Shown here piece after piece: positions 37,031 to 40,308 of a stretch of DNA of 40,308 nt. The stretch spans positions 1 through 40,308 of the forward strand of contig JAJXWB010000030.1 of the NCBI GenBank assembly GCA_021781815.1, given 5' to 3'. Positions within the stretch are counted from its first letter, which is position 1; the number at the start of each line of letters is the position of its first letter. The notes under the pieces were generated by a model, which saw only the letters and a program-made list of their open reading frames with translations, made no database searches and was not told the origin of the DNA. The position numbers were made by a program, and so were the translations under genes. The DNA is from Pseudomonadota bacterium. GTDB lineage: Bacteria > Pseudomonadota > Alphaproteobacteria > Rhizobiales > Beijerinckiaceae.

Positions 37031-39439
37031 ATGCGGATGATCGGCCGCTTTTTTGGTTTTGTCTTTGCGACTGGCGCGATTCTGTTCGTGTTCGGCGCGA
37101 TCGCGGCGGGCGCGCTGATCTATTCCTTCAGCAAGGATCTGCCGGACACGGCCCAGCTCAAGAACTACGAGCCGCCTGTCATGACGCGCGTGCATGCCGG
37201 CGACGGTTCGATCCTGGCCGAATATTCGCACGAACGCCGGCTCTATCTGCCGAGTTCGGCGATCCCGCCGCTGGTCAAGCACGCGTTCATCTCGGCCGAA
37301 GACAAGAATTTCTATACGCATAACGGCATCGATCCGGAGGGCGTGCTGCGCGCCGTGCTGGTGCTCGTGCAGGGCGGCAAGCATGTGCAGGGCGCCTCCA
37401 CCATCACGCAGCAGGTCGCCAAGAACTTTCTCGTCGGCAATGAACGGTCCTTCGAACGCAAGATCCGCGAGGCGCTGATCTCGTTCCGTATCGAGGCGGC
37501 CTATCCGAAAGAGAAGATTCTCGAGCTCTACCTGAACGAGATTTATCTCGGCCTCGGCAACTACGGCGTGGCGGCCGCCGCTCTCAACTATTTCAACAAG
37601 TCCGTTCACGAACTGACGGTGGCCGAGGTCGCCTACCTCGCCGCTCTGCCCAAGGCGCCGAGCGATCTCAACCCGTTCCGTGCGCGCGAGAAGGCGATCG
37701 ATCGCCGCAATTACGTGATCAAGCGCATGGTCGAGGACGGCTATGTGTCGAAGGAAGATGGCGAGAAGGCCCGGAACGAGCCGCTCGGCGTCACCCCGCG
37801 CGCCTTGTCGCCCAACACCTACGTCGCCGGCTATTTCGCGGAAGAAGTGCGCCGCGAACTGTCGGACCGCTATGGCGACAAGAAGCTCTACGAAGGCGGC
37901 CTGAGCGTCCGCACCACGCTCGATCCGCAGATGCAGGTGTGGGCGCGCAAGGCGCTGGTCGACGGCCTCGTGCGCTTTGACGAGGCGCACGGCTTCCGCG
38001 GGGCGATGCAGCATATCGACGTGGCCGGAGACTGGGGACCGCCGCTTGGCGCGATTCCTGCGCTCGGCGACGTTCAGCCCTGGCGCCTTGCGGTCGTGCT
38101 GGACCTGACCGACGCCGGCGCCCGCATCGGGCTGCAACCAGGCAAGGAAAAGTCGGGCGAATTGTCGCGCGAGCGTCCGACCGGGTTTCTGGCTCAGGCC
38201 GGCATGGCCTGGACGCACAAGACTCCGAGGAGCGCGCTGGCTGTCGGCGACGTGATCTATGTCGAGCCGATCGACAAAAGCCCCGGCCAGTACCGGCTGC
38301 GGCAGGTGCCGGAAATCTCCGGCGCCTTGATGGCGATGGATCCGTATACCGGCCGAGTGTTCGCGATGGTGGGCGGCTTTTCGTTCGACCAGTCCGAATT
38401 CAACCGCGCGACCCAGGCCCTTCGCCAGCCGGGCTCGGCTTTCAAGCCGTTCGTATATGCGACGGCGCTCGACGACGGCTATACGCCATCCTCCGTCGTG
38501 CTCGACGAGCCGATCGAAATCGATCAGGGCAATGGCGAGATCTGGCGTCCGGAAAATTTCGAGCATGGCGGAACCGGCCCGCACACGCTGCGCTATGGCG
38601 TCGAGCACTCGAAGAACATGATGACCGTGCGGCTCGCCAAGGACGTCGGCATGCCGCTGATCGACGAATATGCGAAACGCTTCGGCATTTACGATAACCT
38701 GCCGCCCTACCTTTCCTTCTCGCTGGGCGCGGGCGAGACGACGTTGATGCGCATGGTCACCGGCTATTCGATGCTCGCCAACGGCGGCAAGCGCATCAAG
38801 GCGACGCTTGTGGACCGTATCCAGGATCGCTGGGGCCACACCATTTTCCGCCATGACGAGCGCCAGTGCCCGGCCTGCGACGAATCGAAATGGGACGATC
38901 AGAACGAGCCGAAACTGATCGACAAGCGCGAGCAGGTGCTCGACCCGCTGACCGCCTACCAGATCACATCGATCATGGAAGGGGTGATCCTGCGCGGCAC
39001 CGGCCAGAGCATCCGCGCGGTCGGCAAACATCTTGCGGGCAAGACCGGCACGACCAACGACGCCAAGGATCTCTGGTTCGTCGGCTTTTCGCCCGATCTT
39101 ACCGTCGGCGTATTCATTGGCTATGACCGGCCTCGGTCGCTGGGCGACAGCGCCCAGGCTGCAACCTACGCCGCGCCGATCTTCCGCGACTTCATGACCG
39201 TCGCGCTGAAGGACAAGCCGGACGTGCCATTCCGCGTGCCGCCGGGAATTAAGCTGATTTCGATCGATCCGCGCACCGGCCTTCGCGCGAGCGGGCAGGG
39301 TTCGATTCTTGAGGCCTTCAAGCCCGGCACGGCGCCGCCGGACACCTATTCGGTGATCGGCGACGCCACCTCGCGCGGCGCCGCCGCGGCGCCGGACGTC
39401 GACAAGAGCGTCGGTTCGGGCACCGGCGGGCTTTACTGA
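37031..39439 (+). CDS. mrcA: penicillin-binding protein 1A (class A bifunctional PBP)
   Basis: PBP1A polymerises glycan strands and cross-links stem peptides in the periplasm. The 802-residue protein has a membrane anchor (about 8-32). The GT51 glycosyltransferase has the catalytic E90 in ISAEDKNFYTHNGID, GASTITQQVAKN (121-132) and the second glutamate in RKIREAL. An OB-like insert follows. The transpeptidase has the active S469-A-F-K472 (PGSAFKPF), the SKN motif in VEHSKNMMTV and KTGTT near 672. The C-terminal tail is Gly/Ala-rich. Normal length. In related genomes prfB commonly follows. Here a repeat element and an AT-rich gene follow. Confidence 0.96.
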   Translation: MRMIGRFFGFVFATGAILFVFGAIAAGALIYSFSKDLPDTAQLKNYEPPVMTRVHAGDGSILAEYSHERRLYLPSSAIPPLVKHAFISAEDKNFYTHNGIDPEGVLRAVLVLVQGGKHVQGASTITQQVAKNFLVGNERSFERKIREALISFRIEAAYPKEKILELYLNEIYLGLGNYGVAAAALNYFNKSVHELTVAEVAYLAALPKAPSDLNPFRAREKAIDRRNYVIKRMVEDGYVSKEDGEKARNEPLGVTPRALSPNTYVAGYFAEEVRRELSDRYGDKKLYEGGLSVRTTLDPQMQVWARKALVDGLVRFDEAHGFRGAMQHIDVAGDWGPPLGAIPALGDVQPWRLAVVLDLTDAGARIGLQPGKEKSGELSRERPTGFLAQAGMAWTHKTPRSALAVGDVIYVEPIDKSPGQYRLRQVPEISGALMAMDPYTGRVFAMVGGFSFDQSEFNRATQALRQPGSAFKPFVYATALDDGYTPSSVVLDEPIEIDQGNGEIWRPENFEHGGTGPHTLRYGVEHSKNMMTVRLAKDVGMPLIDEYAKRFGIYDNLPPYLSFSLGAGETTLMRMVTGYSMLANGGKRIKATLVDRIQDRWGHTIFRHDERQCPACDESKWDDQNEPKLIDKREQVLDPLTAYQITSIMEGVILRGTGQSIRAVGKHLAGKTGTTNDAKDLWFVGFSPDLTVGVFIGYDRPRSLGDSAQAATYAAPIFRDFMTVALKDKPDVPFRVPPGIKLISIDPRTGLRASGQGSILEAFKPGTAPPDTYSVIGDATSRGAAAAPDVDKSVGSGTGGLY

Positions 39440-39847
39440 AGTGGTGTGCGCGCGTCGCGGATGCGCGAATATGCTGATTTCTATACGGCTCGCGAATGTC
39501 TGGTTCCCGACCCGGCGGCAACGGAGAATTTCGATCGGGTGCGGTCCCTCCCTCGCCACGAAGTGGGAGGTGGCGCCTGCGAAGCAGGCGTCGGGCGAGC
39601 GACTGGCGATTGTGACGTTCTTGCGTTGTGTGGCGCGGCCCTCACCCGACCCTCGCAACGACGGCAAAGCGCCCGTTCTTTCCGTTTGCCAACGGCAGCT
39701 TCCGGGCAGATCAACTGAACGACCGATTCCAGGCCGGAAGCGATAGGCTGTTCGCGACCGGTTGCAGACTATTTGAGCGAAATATTGACGTTGGCGAGAT
39801 CGCGAGCTTTGCGCCCGAATCTCAAGTGTCGAATGTGTGCTACGGGT
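39440..39847. other. intergenic stretch after mrcA with repeat element
   Basis: No gene is supported in these 408 bases. It contains the paired hairpin repeat at 39551-39592 and mixed-composition sequence that grades from GC-rich to AT-richer on the right. No tRNA, attachment site or transposase remnant could be recognised. It marks the transition from the conserved block to the AT-rich gene. Confidence 0.6.
39551..39592. repeat. paired GAA-loop hairpins (REP/BIME-like element)
   Basis: Two adjacent hairpins share a GAA triloop. The first is CCTC(G)CCAC/GTGGGAGG at 39551-39570, an 8-base-pair stem with one bulged G. The second is at 39572-39592, with CGCCTGC/GCAGGCG as a 7-base core extended by a G-T wobble and a G-C pair. 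CTCGCC (39552-39557) could alternatively pair with GGCGAG (39594-39599), enclosing the second hairpin. It lies about 110 bases after the mrcA stop. There is no T-run after it. Confidence 0.75.
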
Positions 39848-40308
39848 TCACGGTTTTGGTTTGCCGGATGGGTGGCCGCCGGTCGCGGTCGGCCCAACCC
39901 ATATCACCTGCTCTGGTTTGGATTTCCCATCATATTCTAAAATCGACCAACACGTTTCGGTCCCGAACTTTGCCGCAGACAACAGGCCACGGTTGGCGGA
40001 CAAGAACTCAGTGTAGTTGCGTTCCTCGCGTTGCGCGAGAATACTCGCGAACTGTGCCGGTATTCGTAGCTCACCTTCATTTGCAACTTGCGATATCAAA
40101 TAATGCATAACGCAGTGTCGAGCAATCAGCCTGACTGCAAGCGAGCGCATTCGATGCAGCCCCTCAATAATCTCCCCGTATCGTTGGCGAAGAACCAATT
40201 CATTTTTTCTTATTAGATCATCACTCGTAATTTTTTTGTTCAGATCTTTAACATTTATGAGGACAGTCTCCTGAATTTCGTGGAATAGAGGAATCGTCTT
40301 TTCGGCAA
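39848..40308 (-). CDS. partial gene of unknown function, open to the window edge
   Basis: Reading the minus strand from the window edge to a TGA at 39848-39850, the frame has no stop for at least 153 codons, so the start lies outside. The visible part begins EKTIPLFHEIQETVLINV and continues with charged helical-looking sequence (RQRYGEIIEGLHRMRSLAV), then IPAQFASILAQREERNY, and ends in a Gly/Pro-rich tail (GGHPSGKPKP). Bases 40201-40260 have only 14 G/C of 60, unlike the roughly 65% elsewhere, which suggests acquired DNA. I do not recognise the family. The reading frame is supported mainly by its openness through AT-rich sequence, where stops are common by chance, and by its protein-like residue usage. 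Confidence 0.6.
   Translation of the reverse strand, partial: AEKTIPLFHEIQETVLINVKDLNKKITSDDLIRKNELVLRQRYGEIIEGLHRMRSLAVRLIARHCVMHYLISQVANEGELRIPAQFASILAQREERNYTEFLSANRGLLSAAKFGTETCWSILEYDGKSKPEQVIWVGPTATGGHPSGKPKP

Noticed and set aside
36968-39667. An 899-codon minus-strand open frame opposite mrcA
   Set aside because: The plus-strand PBP1A has all catalytic motifs. The antisense frame has no recognisable domain and exists because of GC-rich third positions.
39628-40110. A 160-codon plus-strand frame opposite the partial right-edge gene
   Set aside because: Its composition is that of translated non-coding sequence (Ser/Arg/Cys-rich, no pattern). The minus frame is open to the window edge and looks more protein-like, though neither is proven.

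Overview
This is a GC-rich (mostly about 65% by eye) chromosomal segment from an alphaproteobacterium, most likely of the order Hyphomicrobiales (Rhizobiales). The order-level call rests on gene content and order: Ppx/GppA next to rlmE; erpA divergent from a dGTPase-like gene; argS-SPOR-nagZ-scpA-scpB; dsbA/aroQ/accB/accC/aat; and rne divergent from an AMIN-type amidase followed by a class A PBP. Beijerinckiaceae or Methylocystaceae would fit, but I cannot fix family or genus from the sequence alone.

Layout. 0.16-2 kb: Ppx/GppA phosphatase and 23S rRNA methyltransferase RlmE. 2-4.8 kb: dGTPase-like protein, ErpA, a small lipoprotein, a MAPEG protein and an ABM-fold monooxygenase. 4.9-6.4 kb: guaB. 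6.6-11.8 kb: an MFS (DHA2) exporter, a membrane-anchored retropepsin-like protease, a DUF2189 membrane protein, a small HExxH protein, a ClC chloride transporter and SlyX. 12-17.9 kb: argS, SPOR protein, nagZ, scpA and scpB on the plus strand, linking translation, peptidoglycan recycling and chromosome condensation. 17.9-20.5 kb: two tandem paralogous periplasmic substrate-binding proteins without transporter partners. 20.6-31.8 kb: aat, a secreted phosphoesterase, a TSUP permease, accC-accB-aroQ, a TadG-like pilus protein, a DsbA-family protein, an M48/TPR protease, an aminotransferase and a GyrI-like protein. 32-39.4 kb: rne, amidase and PBP1A. 39.4-40.3 kb: a structured repeat and an AT-rich partial gene that runs off the window end.

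Most genes are housekeeping and intact. The unusual parts lie at the joints between conserved blocks: after scpB (Tat genes expected, orphan SBPs found), between dsbA and aroQ (TadG-like gene), between accC and aat (TSUP and phosphoesterase), and after the PBP1A gene (prfB expected, repeat plus AT-rich gene found). I saw no rRNA, tRNA, CRISPR array, insertion sequence or integrase. No clearly new multi-gene system is present. The best leads are the AT-rich gene at the right edge, the paired GAA-loop hairpins before it, the nested palindrome at 4431-4489, and the 60-nt perfect identity shared by the two SBP genes.
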